8,698 nt of DNA from Blastocatellia bacterium (GTDB lineage: Bacteria; Acidobacteriota; Blastocatellia; Pyrinomonadales; Pyrinomonadaceae): positions 1 to 8,698 of the forward strand of contig PSRF01000094.1 in NCBI GenBank assembly GCA_003175865.1, read 5' to 3'. The position numbers were made by a program, and so were the translations under genes. How positions within the stretch are numbered: position 1 is the stretch's first letter; every line of letters starts with the position of its first letter. Shown in pieces: positions 1 through 6,668 of the stretch. The notes under the pieces were generated by a model. The model ran no database searches. It was not told the origin of the DNA and saw only the letters and a program-made list of their open reading frames with translations.

Positions 1-62
1 GCTATATGTAATAAGTAGACATCAACGATTCGGTCACACATTGTAAGATGAGTGGCCTTGTG

Positions 63-212
63 AGGGCCCGGATGTGAAGGGGAGAGCACATTCCGGGCTC
101 TAACATTTTGTGCGCCAGGGCTGGGACTGCAGACGACCTCGCCTGCACAGCTGAATTGATTCAACGTAGACCTCACCGCCGTGGGAGCAGGCGAGGACGC
201 TGCAGTCCCAGC
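63..212. ncRNA. Candidate structured RNA: two strong consecutive hairpins
   Basis: No reading frame of note covers positions 1-312, yet the stretch is rich in secondary structure. Hairpin one pairs 63-76 with 87-101: 14 pairs including one G-T wobble, with T91 bulged and a 10-base purine-rich loop at 77-86. Hairpin two is longer. Positions 120-132 pair with 200-212 (13 perfect pairs), then a small internal loop (133-136 / 197-199), then 137-146 pair with 187-196 (10 perfect pairs). The apical part (147-186) can form two short hairpins, 152-155/160-163 and 172-176/181-185, giving a three-way junction. GGGGA at 79-83 could also pair with TCCCC at 220-224. I cannot assign a known RNA family: the tmRNA, SRP RNA and RNase P signatures I know are absent. 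Alternatives are a terminator/attenuator of an upstream gene or a small inverted-repeat element. The strand is undetermined because perfect stems look alike on both strands. Confidence 0.45.
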
Positions 213-312
213 ACTCCGGTCCCCGCAGCAGTTTTGAAGGATAAGTTGTTTCGCCGTAAGGTAACTAAGCTAGCTCCGATCTAACTGACTAGCTGAATCA
301 GCGAAATTAAAG

Positions 313-1489
313 TTGCCAAGACTGCTATTAATCGCATTCGGGAACTTCTTCGGACTATTTGTCGCCGAGATCTCTTTACGTCTTGCTGACTATCCTTTTC
401 CAAAGTTCTACCAACTCGATGTCTCGCGCGGTTACGCCCTACGTCCCGGAGTTGAGGGCTGGTATCGCAAGGAGGGAATCTCGTATGTTCGTATCAACAG
501 CGATGACTTGCGTGACGTTGAGCACAGTAAGACAAAGCCGCCAAACACTTTACGTATCGCAGTTGTCGGTGACTCATATGCGGAAGCCCTTCAGGTCGGA
601 CAACAGAACTCATTTTGGGCACTCTTGGAAGAGCGACTCACGTCATGCGTCGGTGAAGATCTCAAAGTTGAAGTCATTAACTTCGGTGTCTCCGGTTACG
701 GAACAGCGCAGGAACTTTTAACTATTCGTGAACGCGTTTGGTCCTACTCTCCGGACCTTGTAATCCTTGCTTTTACTACAGGGAATGACATCTCAGACAA
801 TGTTCGTGAACTGAAAAGAGCTGCTGACATTCCATATTTCATCAGCGAAACGTCAGCTCGTTTTGGACAACTCTTTTCGCAATTCCACTGGCTATCGCTG
901 GCGTGAGGTTTTGCGGACTGCCTCCGTTAGCTTCATAAGAGATCACTCGCGAGTTCTGCAAGCTAGCGTCGACGCTTTACGAAACATCCGGCTGATGTTT
1001 AATGCTTCGCGTACTTCGTCCGCAACGATTGCAGAACTGCCTCTACAATCACCGCGCGATTCAGGGCTCACTAATCAGATCTAGAGAACGCCATCAGATG
1101 AAACCTGGAACAATGCAGGGGAAGTCACAGAGAAGCTGCTGACGAAGATGCATGATGAAGTCAACGCGCATGGAGCCAGGTTTGTTGTCGCGACGCTGAG
1201 TAAACCTGAACAAGTTATTCCTAACGCTCACCAGTCGTCATCATTCATGAGTCAGATAGGGGTCTCAACCCTCTTTTATCCTGACGAAAGAATTAAAGCA
1301 TTGGGAACGAAAGAGGGATTTGAAGTGATTACGCTAGCGCCAGAAATGCAGAAGTATGCGCAAGCAAACAAAGTGTTTCTTCATGGATTTGGATCAAACA
1401 TCGGGAACGGTCACTGGAATGAGAATGGACATCGTGTCGCGAGTGATCTCTTGGCAGAGAGTATTTGCTCGAACGGTCTCCTCAAATAG
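313..1489 (+). pseudogene. Broken SGNH/GDSL-type hydrolase-like gene (frameshift plus nonsense)
   Basis: Read across its lesions, this encodes a protein of about 390 residues of the SGNH hydrolase superfamily (esterases and acetyl-transfer enzymes, here probably membrane-anchored or exported). A TTG start at 313 gives a hydrophobic N-terminal segment (about residues 3-19). Visible blocks are GDS with the likely nucleophile Ser88, NFGVSGYG (123-130), TTGND (155-159), and near the C-terminus GHWNENGH (bases 1409-1432), which supplies the catalytic histidine. Two lesions separate these blocks. In frame 1 the protein runs past 859-861 into a TTTT run (861-864) and stops at 904-906, whereas the natural continuation (LDNSFRNS...) lies in frame 2 from about 863, implying one extra base or two missing. 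Frame 2 then meets TAG at 1082-1084 and continues sensibly straight after it (RTPSDETWNNA...), so a tyrosine codon may have become a stop. No ribosome binding site is obvious upstream of 313. One lesion alone could be a sequencing error; two suggest a true pseudogene. Confidence 0.8.
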
Positions 1490-1552
1490 CGATGTCTGGC
1501 TGTTTCTGTTATAGATACTCGGACAGTTTTACTCGTCTTACCGGAGCAGCTG

Positions 1553-2923
1553 ATGGAATTTAAAGAGAATATTTTAGGCTTAATCGGGAATACACCACTT
1601 GTAAAACTCAATCGTATTGCGCGAGACACAAAGGCCCAGATTTTTGCCAAGATGGAGAGTTTGAATCCAGGCTACTCCGTCAAAGATCGTATTGGGGTGT
1701 CGATGATCGAGGCCGCTGAACGTGAAGGAATTTTGAAACCCGGAGGGACAATAGTCGAAGCAACTTCTGGTAACACTGGTATTGGGTTGGCGATTGCGGC
1801 TGCCGTAAAGGGTTACAAATGCATCTTTGTGATGACGGACAAAGCCTCGGTTGAGAAGTCACGCTATCTGAAAGCGTTGGGTGCTGATGTCGTCATTACT
1901 CCTGTCTCAGCTAAGCCTGGTACGCCCGATCACTATGTTTCAACTGCGCGCCGCATTGCTGCCGAAACTCCAAACTCCTTTTATCCGGATCAATATTCCA
2001 ATCCATTCAATCCCGAAGCTCATTACAGAACAACAGGGCCCGAGCTTTGGAACCAAACGGATAGGAAGATCACTCATTTCGTTGCTGGATTGGGAACGGG
2101 AGGAACGATTTCAGGTACTGGCCGCTATTTGAAAGAGCAGAATCCAAACATACGAATAATTGGCGCTGATCCTTACGGATCAATTTTCAAAACATACAAA
2201 GAAACGGGAAAGATCGTTGAAGCAACACCATACCTCGTTGAAGGCATTGGTCAGGAGATAGTTCCGCCAAATGTTCACATTAAGTATGTGGATGAAGTTA
2301 TCAACGTCACGGATCGTGATTCGTTTGAAATGTCGCGTTTGTTGGGCCGAATGGAAGGCATCTTCTGCGGTGGTTCAACTGGAACAAATTTAGCGGCCGC
2401 ACTTCGCGTTGCGAGTGGTCTTGATGAAACCGGTGTGGTTGTCTTCATCGTGTGTGACACAGGCGAACACTATTTAACCAAACATCATTCCGATGAGTGG
2501 TTGAAAGAAAAACGCCTGCTTGAGCCACAGCGTATTACTGCAGGACTGATCAGCGGAACTAAGAAGCCACAAGCACCAAAATCACTTGTGTCGCTGTTGC
2601 CGACAGATTCTGTTGGCCAGGCATTGGAAAAAATGGACGAACTGGGCTTGAGTCAAATTCCAGTTCTCGACAACGGACGCTCTGTCGGTTCATTACGTGA
2701 GAACAGAGTGTTGGCGAAGGTGGTTCGAAATCGTGAGCTGTTGACTTCGCCGGTTAGTGAAGTGATGGAAGCAGGATTTCCAACAGTCGATGTAGATGCC
2801 GCATCGACCGAAGTGACGCGCAAGCTGCAAACGAGTCCGGCAGTGTTAATTGAAGAGTATGGTCGAATCATCGGCATCATTACTCGTCACGATGTGCTGG
2901 ATCTAAAGCTGAAGGATGTCTAA
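1553..2923 (+). CDS. Cystathionine beta-synthase with C-terminal CBS-domain pair
   Basis: A 456-residue PLP-dependent enzyme of fold type II, expected to join serine (or an activated serine) and homocysteine to cystathionine in the cytoplasm, the first step of transsulfuration. The catalytic domain covers about residues 1-325. The PLP lysine is K44 in [15 protein letters not shown] (71-76) binds the substrate carboxylate; GTGGTISG (181-188) holds the PLP phosphate; and [10 protein letters not shown] (301-310) resembles the C-terminal active-site segment of cystathionine beta-synthases. Residues about 340-456 form two CBS motifs (a Bateman module), ending in a typical [14 protein letters not shown] (437-450), which in relatives senses adenosyl ligands. 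The N-terminal heme-binding extension of the animal enzyme is absent, as usual for bacteria. The Bateman module argues against plain O-acetylserine sulfhydrylase (CysK/CysM), though substrate choice cannot be read from sequence. The start is supported by CGGAG at 1542-1546, six bases upstream. The 3' end overlaps smpB. Confidence 0.93.
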   Translation: MEFKENILGLIGNTPLVKLNRIARDTKAQIFAKMESLNPGYSVKDRIGVSMIEAAEREGILKPGGTIVEATSGNTGIGLAIAAAVKGYKCIFVMTDKASVEKSRYLKALGADVVITPVSAKPGTPDHYVSTARRIAAETPNSFYPDQYSNPFNPEAHYRTTGPELWNQTDRKITHFVAGLGTGGTISGTGRYLKEQNPNIRIIGADPYGSIFKTYKETGKIVEATPYLVEGIGQEIVPPNVHIKYVDEVINVTDRDSFEMSRLLGRMEGIFCGGSTGTNLAAALRVASGLDETGVVVFIVCDTGEHYLTKHHSDEWLKEKRLLEPQRITAGLISGTKKPQAPKSLVSLLPTDSVGQALEKMDELGLSQIPVLDNGRSVGSLRENRVLAKVVRNRELLTSPVSEVMEAGFPTVDVDAASTEVTRKLQTSPAVLIEEYGRIIGIITRHDVLDLKLKDV

Positions 2924-3377
2924 GGAAGAAAGAGTGCTGGCTGCCAATCGCGCTGCATTCCACAACTACCACATTTCGGATAAGTATGAAGCGGGCATTG
3001 CACTCACAGGAACTGAGGTAAAGAGTGCGATGGACGGACGAGTGCAACTAAAAGAGGCGTACGTTTCAGTCCGAGACGGTGAAGCGTGGTTGTTTAATGC
3101 TCACATTTCACCGTATTCTCACGGAAATCGCGAGAACCACGATCCTCTGCGTACTCGCAAGTTACTGCTTCATCGTCGTGAAATTACGAAGTTGGACGAC
3201 GCCGCAGCGAAGCAGGGAATGACTCTTGTTCCAACGCAGGTGTATCTTAAGAACGGTCGAATAAAGATCGAGGTTGGCGTCGCGCGCGGCAAGAAACTGT
3301 ACGACAAACGAGAAGCAGAAATGCGACGAACAGTCGACCGTGAAACTCGCGCCCAATTGAAGGAACGAAACAGGTAA
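2916..3377 (+). CDS. smpB: SsrA (tmRNA)-binding protein SmpB
   Basis: SmpB binds tmRNA and carries it to ribosomes stalled on mRNAs lacking a stop codon, so that the nascent chain is tagged for proteolysis. The 153-residue product has the usual length and family signatures: [10 protein letters not shown] (11-20), [14 protein letters not shown] (24-37), the AYVSV...[11 protein letters not shown] stretch (48-71), [17 protein letters not shown] (74-90), and the basic C-terminal tail starting at KKLYDKRE (126-133), which enters the decoding site. The ATG at 2916 overlaps the cystathionine beta-synthase gene by 8 bases, with AAGG directly abutting it. An in-frame GTG at 2934 has a better spaced AAGGA (2922-2926) and would give 147 residues starting just before the conserved ANR; homologs usually have a few residues before this point, so I keep 2916. 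No tmRNA gene was seen in this window. Confidence 0.96.
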   Translation: MSKEERVLAANRAAFHNYHISDKYEAGIALTGTEVKSAMDGRVQLKEAYVSVRDGEAWLFNAHISPYSHGNRENHDPLRTRKLLLHRREITKLDDAAAKQGMTLVPTQVYLKNGRIKIEVGVARGKKLYDKREAEMRRTVDRETRAQLKERNR

Positions 3378-3431
3378 CACTCGTCAGATAACGTTATTCT
3401 ATTTTCAGTATTCGCAGGAGAAACTATTTTC

Positions 3432-4940
3432 ATGCAAGTTGAAGGCAACATTGGTCCAATCGAACGATTGGATGTTCAGGCGGTTGCAGTCGCCGTTTTT
3501 AAAGACGAGAAACCAAACACTGATTATCTCAAAAAGCTCGACGAACTCTCGGGTGGTCTCGTAAACGCGGTTATCGATTCAGGCGAGTTTAGCGGGAAAG
3601 AAGGTGAGACCAGTTATCTGCACCTTGTTGGAAACAACAAACTGAAAGCACAGCGATTGTTGTTAGTTGGAGTCGGAGCTAAGGACGAGTACGATGCCGC
3701 TGGTGCATCGCAGATGTCGGGGACTGCGGTCCGTTCACTCCGCGATAAGAAAGTCAACTCTATCGCGGTCGCGCCACGTTCATCCGGTGATTCAAGCGAA
3801 ATAGCTGCCGTCGCGGTTGAAGGTGCATTCATTGCTGTTTTCGATCCTGACAAGTATCGGACGGTTGAGAAAGAGAACCAGAAGAAAGTTGATCGAATTG
3901 TTGTCGTGATAGAAGGCGCTGATGCCGGCGCGGTCAACAGCGGAGTTGAAACCGGAAGGATCATAGGTGAGTCAATTAACTTCACGCGTGACATGGCCAA
4001 CGAACCTGGCGCTTACATGACACCTTCCGACATGGCGGAACGTGCGCGTGAAGTTGCGACTGAGTTTGGGTTGAGCATCGATGTGCTCGACGAGGCGCGA
4101 ATGGAACAAGAGGGAATGGGTTCTCTTCTGAGCGTTTCGCGAGGTTCCGAGCAACCAGCGAAGCTCATCATTCTTAAGTACACGCCGCCAAACGTTGATG
4201 AAAGCAACAAGGAACTCCTGTCTTTTGTGGGGAAGGGAGTCACCTTCGATTCTGGTGGCATTTCGCTCAAGCCCGGCGAAAACATGGAATTGATGAAGTA
4301 CGACATGACGGGTGGTGCAACTGTCATCGGCACAATGCGTGCGATTGCACAGTTGAAACCACCCATTCCGATTCTTGGTGTTGCGCCGTGCACCGAGAAC
4401 CTGCCATCTGGAAAAGCGACGAAGCCTGGTGACGTAGTCCGGGCAATGACGGGCAAGACAATCGAAGTCATCAATACTGATGCAGAAGGTCGTTTAATTT
4501 TGGCCGACGCAATGGCTTACGCGAAGAAGTTAGGTGCAACGAAAATCATCGACATGGCAACACTGACAGGTGCGGTCTCAATCGCACTTGGCGATGTGAA
4601 CGCCGCGGTCCTGGGCACAGACCAACCATTGATTGATGAAATCATCTCGGCTGGTCGTGAAGTCGGCGAGAAGTTTTGGCAGCTGCCACTAGACAAGGAG
4701 TATTCCAAGCAAATCAAGTCAGACATTGCTGACATCAAGAACGTTGGCGGTAGAAAAGCTGGAACAATTACGGCCGCCGCGTTTCTAAAAGAGTTTGCAG
4801 ACGGGGTCGCTTGGGCACATTTGGATATTGCTGGAACTGCTTGGGGCGATGAGGCGAAGCCCTACCGTTCAAAAGGGCCGACAGGAATTGCCGTTCGCAC
4901 GCTCCTAAAGATCGTAGAGCGGGCCAGTGCTAAGAAATAA
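3432..4940 (+). CDS. pepA: M17-family leucyl aminopeptidase (PepA type)
   Basis: A cytosolic two-metal aminopeptidase that removes N-terminal residues from peptides; members form hexamers. At 502 residues it matches the family length. The N-terminal macrodomain-like part (about 1-165) is followed by the catalytic domain. All expected metal and catalytic residues are visible: K268 and D273 in VGKGVTFDSGG, catalytic K280 in LKPG, D291 in KYDMTGG, then D350, E352 and catalytic R354 in the family signature NTDAEGRL (348-355). These sit two positions before their E. coli PepA counterparts. The start has AGGAG at 3416-3420, eleven bases upstream. A 54-base gap separates it from smpB; I see no convincing promoter there, so cotranscription from upstream is likely but not proven. 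Some PepA proteins also bind DNA as accessory factors; nothing here indicates that. Confidence 0.95.
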   Translation: MQVEGNIGPIERLDVQAVAVAVFKDEKPNTDYLKKLDELSGGLVNAVIDSGEFSGKEGETSYLHLVGNNKLKAQRLLLVGVGAKDEYDAAGASQMSGTAVRSLRDKKVNSIAVAPRSSGDSSEIAAVAVEGAFIAVFDPDKYRTVEKENQKKVDRIVVVIEGADAGAVNSGVETGRIIGESINFTRDMANEPGAYMTPSDMAERAREVATEFGLSIDVLDEARMEQEGMGSLLSVSRGSEQPAKLIILKYTPPNVDESNKELLSFVGKGVTFDSGGISLKPGENMELMKYDMTGGATVIGTMRAIAQLKPPIPILGVAPCTENLPSGKATKPGDVVRAMTGKTIEVINTDAEGRLILADAMAYAKKLGATKIIDMATLTGAVSIALGDVNAAVLGTDQPLIDEIISAGREVGEKFWQLPLDKEYSKQIKSDIADIKNVGGRKAGTITAAAFLKEFADGVAWAHLDIAGTAWGDEAKPYRSKGPTGIAVRTLLKIVERASAKK

Positions 4941-4984
4941 CAGTTGCATTCTTGTTGTGTACGCTTGAAGACACTGACTGTTAC

Positions 4985-5158
4985 GGCCAGTAAACAGAGT
5001 AGGGACCCGAGTTTTCAGATTTGTTGGGTTTTCCCGGCCAAATCGTGCGGCACGACGGTTGTTATGTAGTTTGACAACTAGCCAAAGGGTGAGGCTTCCT
5101 TAAACTAGTCCTCGCCCCCTCGATTGCCGCTCGAGGTATTTTCCGGCCGCCCTTTGGC
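4985..5158. ncRNA. Candidate structured RNA region of nested inverted repeats
   Basis: The 373-base gap between pepA and the J-domain gene (4941-5313) has no credible reading frame, but it carries a run of possible helices. GGCC at 4985-4988 can pair with 5036-5039, enclosing GGGA 5002-5005 with TCCC 5032-5035 and CCC 5006-5008 with GGG 5026-5028. CGTG 5044-5047 pairs with CACG 5051-5054, and GTTGT 5058-5062 with ACAAC 5074-5078. The strongest part is 5081-5089 with 5150-5158 (nine perfect pairs), enclosing GAGG 5091-5094 / CCTC 5110-5113 and CCTCGA 5118-5123 / TCGAGG 5131-5136, a three-way junction. It could be a stand-alone RNA, a structured 3' end of the pepA transcript, or DNA-level structure. 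There is no long T-tract, so it is not a classic intrinsic terminator. I do not recognise an RNA family, and no promoter of its own is convincing. Confidence 0.35.
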
Positions 5159-5231
5159 ACCCCTCTTATTCAAGCCAACACTTCAGTCAGCCGACGCACC
5201 TAATGTTCAGCCAAAATTCCTGTGTGAGTGG

Positions 5232-5240
5232 TGTTATAAT
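5232..5240 (+). promoter_or_regulatory. Extended -10 promoter for the J-domain gene
   Basis: TGTTATAAT combines a consensus TATAAT (5235-5240) with the upstream TG of an extended -10 element. No good -35 hexamer lies 16-18 bases upstream, which is common for extended -10 promoters. Transcription would begin near 5247, leaving a leader of about 66 bases. In this leader 5259-5261 plus 5265-5268 can pair with 5272-5278 (a small hairpin with an AAA loop), followed by the AAGGAG at 5294-5299. Confidence 0.6.
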
Positions 5241-5313
5241 TTTGGTGGCAAGACGGTGTGCCCTCAGGAAACCTGGCATTAATCGCTGGCTTTAAGGAGT
5301 ACACAGAAGCACA

Positions 5314-6156
5314 GTGATCGATTACTACAAAATCCTTGGCGTTAAGCCGAATGCCTCCCAGGCTGAGATCAAATCAGCTTATCGTAAACTTGCGCGCCAG
5401 CAACATCCCGATCTGAATAAGAAATCAACAGCGTCTGGTCGTGAGTTCGCACTCTTGTCGAAGGCGTATCACACGCTCAGCGACCCGCAAGAGCGCGTGT
5501 ACTACGATCAGGAATTTCAAGCTCAAAAGTCGCGAAGCTATTCCATTCTCGATTCCAACAATCCTCACGCGAAACGTGCGCGCAATCTTGCCGTGCAGGC
5601 GAAATGGGATCGTCTGGTCGATGAAGTTCTGGAACGCGATCGGCGTGAGAATCGCGAGCGGCAGCGCGCTGTTTTCACAACGGTTTCACTATTTTTGTCG
5701 ACGTTCTTTGTCGCGATGATCCGACCTCAGTTGTGGCAAGTTTTCAATCCACTAGGTCGAGCAATTGTGCTGGCGTTATTCGTGATAGCTGTTTGGCATC
5801 TCGCCACTCGACTGCGGGAGTATTTCGCTCACTACACCTACCGTCCAAAGCCAATTCAGGATTCGATCATTCGAGAGCAAGAGGCTCCGGAACAACCTTT
5901 CAGCCGTTTTTCAGCCTACACGTTCCTGCTGGTTGGTTATGCGTTGAGCGTGGGAATCGGCCTTTACATTGGTTGGCACACACAGGACTTCTTTAATGAC
6001 GTGACGATGCTGTTTCGTCATCGGGTCGCTGTCGTGCAGTCGAGCATGTTCGCTTACACGTGGACAACACTCCTTGTTCCTGACTTAGTTGTTTATCCTC
6101 CAATTGCCGTGCTCATTGTTGACACGGTCCACGGTATTGCTTCCCGCATCGATTAG
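5314..6156 (+). CDS. Membrane-anchored J-domain (DnaJ-like) protein
   Basis: The 280-residue product starts with a complete J domain (about 2-68): YYKILGV, then HPD at 31-33 within a helix-loop-helix, and YHTLSDPQERVYYDQ at the end. The HPD tripeptide is the element that stimulates ATP hydrolysis by DnaK/Hsp70, so a cochaperone role is expected. The rest is unlike DnaJ or CbpA: no glycine/phenylalanine-rich region, no CXXCXGXG zinc repeats, no substrate-binding sandwich. Instead a charged segment (about 85-118) leads into hydrophobic stretches near 119-138, 148-166, 201-221 and 252-275, probably three or four membrane helices. The J domain would then face the cytoplasm. The start is GTG at 5314: an in-frame TAA lies at 5293-5295 and no other start codon intervenes. 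The AAGGAG at 5294-5299 is rather far (14 bases). It appears to be transcribed alone from the promoter at 5232. The function of the membrane part is unknown. Confidence 0.88.
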   Translation: MIDYYKILGVKPNASQAEIKSAYRKLARQQHPDLNKKSTASGREFALLSKAYHTLSDPQERVYYDQEFQAQKSRSYSILDSNNPHAKRARNLAVQAKWDRLVDEVLERDRRENRERQRAVFTTVSLFLSTFFVAMIRPQLWQVFNPLGRAIVLALFVIAVWHLATRLREYFAHYTYRPKPIQDSIIREQEAPEQPFSRFSAYTFLLVGYALSVGIGLYIGWHTQDFFNDVTMLFRHRVAVVQSSMFAYTWTTLLVPDLVVYPPIAVLIVDTVHGIASRID

Positions 6157-6205
6157 TTCCGTGCTCGGTCAGAGCTGAGGACCAACTCTCAAAACAGTGA
6201 ATTGT

Positions 6206-6235
6206 TTGCCACCTCGGTTTTGGGCGGTGTATAGT
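6206..6235 (+). promoter_or_regulatory. Sigma-70-type promoter upstream of the 88-residue gene
   Basis: TTGCCA (6206-6211) and TATAGT (6230-6235) are separated by 18 bases, both one or two bases from consensus. Transcription would begin near 6242 and yield a leader of about 160 bases before the start codon at 6402, unusually long for such a small gene. Confidence 0.6.
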
Positions 6236-6243
6236 CTGACTCC

Positions 6244-6342
6244 CTACGGTTGATGTCGCATATTACAAGGCGTAGTCTGGGGTGAATAACACCAGATTGA
6301 GCAGACTGTTTGTAGCCCGATTTTTGAATTGGCAACGGCTAC
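6244..6342 (+). promoter_or_regulatory. Hairpin-rich 5' leader of the small-protein/HEAT operon
   Basis: Three successive stems can form in the presumed leader: CTACG 6244-6248 with CGTAG 6271-6275; TCTGG 6276-6280 with CCAGA 6292-6296 (competing with AGTCTG 6274-6279 / CAGACT 6302-6307); and GTAGCC 6312-6317 with GGCTAC 6337-6342, which encloses a further stem 6318-6322/6327-6331. The competing pairings would suit a switching leader, but no known riboswitch consensus was matched. A regulatory role is inference from leader length and pairing only. Confidence 0.3.
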
Positions 6343-6401
6343 CGTCCGGAAGAGAAAGCAGCCGGTTTGGGGCGTCGTTCTTCCAACAAAGGAGTACGGA
6401 A

Positions 6402-6668
6402 ATGGCCAAAACAGTAAGCCAGCGTCAGTTTCTCGCCCTTAAACTTGATGCGTTGACCGAGAATGAAGTACAGGAAGTGCTCGATTACATCGCCATTATG
6501 GAATCGATGAGGCGTTCAAAAACGGTTTCTTCGATTTGGGAGGACGAGGTATTGTCAGTCCTTGCAGATGCTCGTGAGAACCGTCGCGCTCAGCAGGCGT
6601 TTGAATGGGAAGCAGTTCGACGAAAAGCAGAACGAAGAGCAGCGGCGAAATCGAATGCCGGTATTTGA
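6402..6668 (+). CDS. Small charged helical protein of unknown function
   Basis: An 88-residue protein that I do not recognise. Residues 5-38 look like two helices, with LTENEVQEVLDYI (18-30) reminiscent of short helical modules found in antitoxin-like or regulatory small proteins, though the resemblance is too weak to name a family. The C-terminal part (about 55-83) is rich in Arg, Glu and Ala and likely forms one long, strongly charged helix, possibly a coiled coil. No signal peptide or membrane segment is seen, so a cytoplasmic protein is expected. The start at 6402 is chosen because AAAGGAG (6388-6394) sits seven bases upstream; an in-frame GTG at 6282 would add 40 residues but has no comparable ribosome site and falls inside the structured leader. 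Its TGA stop shares a base with the next gene's ATG, so the two are probably translated together. Confidence 0.75.
   Translation: MAKTVSQRQFLALKLDALTENEVQEVLDYIAIMESMRRSKTVSSIWEDEVLSVLADARENRRAQQAFEWEAVRRKAERRAAAKSNAGI

Noticed and set aside
1501..1552. Promoter for cystathionine beta-synthase around TTATAGATACT (1509-1519)
   Set aside because: A -10-like stretch is present but no acceptable -35 hexamer or extended -10 TG lies at the right distance.
3388..3397. ATAACGTTAT palindrome before pepA as an operator
   Set aside because: Ten-base AT-rich palindromes are expected by chance and no promoter could be placed around it.
4013..4474. Long open frame antisense to pepA (153 codons, minus strand)
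   Set aside because: It lies wholly opposite the conserved catalytic domain of pepA, its protein resembles no family, and it has no ribosome site; a shadow of the codon pattern.
4941..5313. tmRNA (ssrA) or tRNA gene near smpB
   Set aside because: Neither the conserved tmRNA 5' and 3' ends nor a T-loop sequence (GGTTCGA-like) followed by an acceptor stem could be found on either strand.
6312..6375. Possible cyclic-di-GMP (GEMM) riboswitch in the 6244-6401 leader
   Set aside because: Fragments such as GGCAA and AGCAGCCGG are faintly similar, but the conserved core order and the paired stems of that class are not present.
6282..6401. Upstream GTG start at 6282 extending the 88-residue protein by 40 residues
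   Set aside because: No ribosome site, low-quality N-terminal sequence and overlap with leader hairpins; ATG at 6402 has a clear AAAGGAG seven bases ahead.
6605..6667. ATG at 6605 as start of the HEAT-repeat protein
   Set aside because: It would place 21 polar residues before the signal peptide and overlap the upstream gene by 64 bases; the TGATG junction at 6666-6670 is a much better start.
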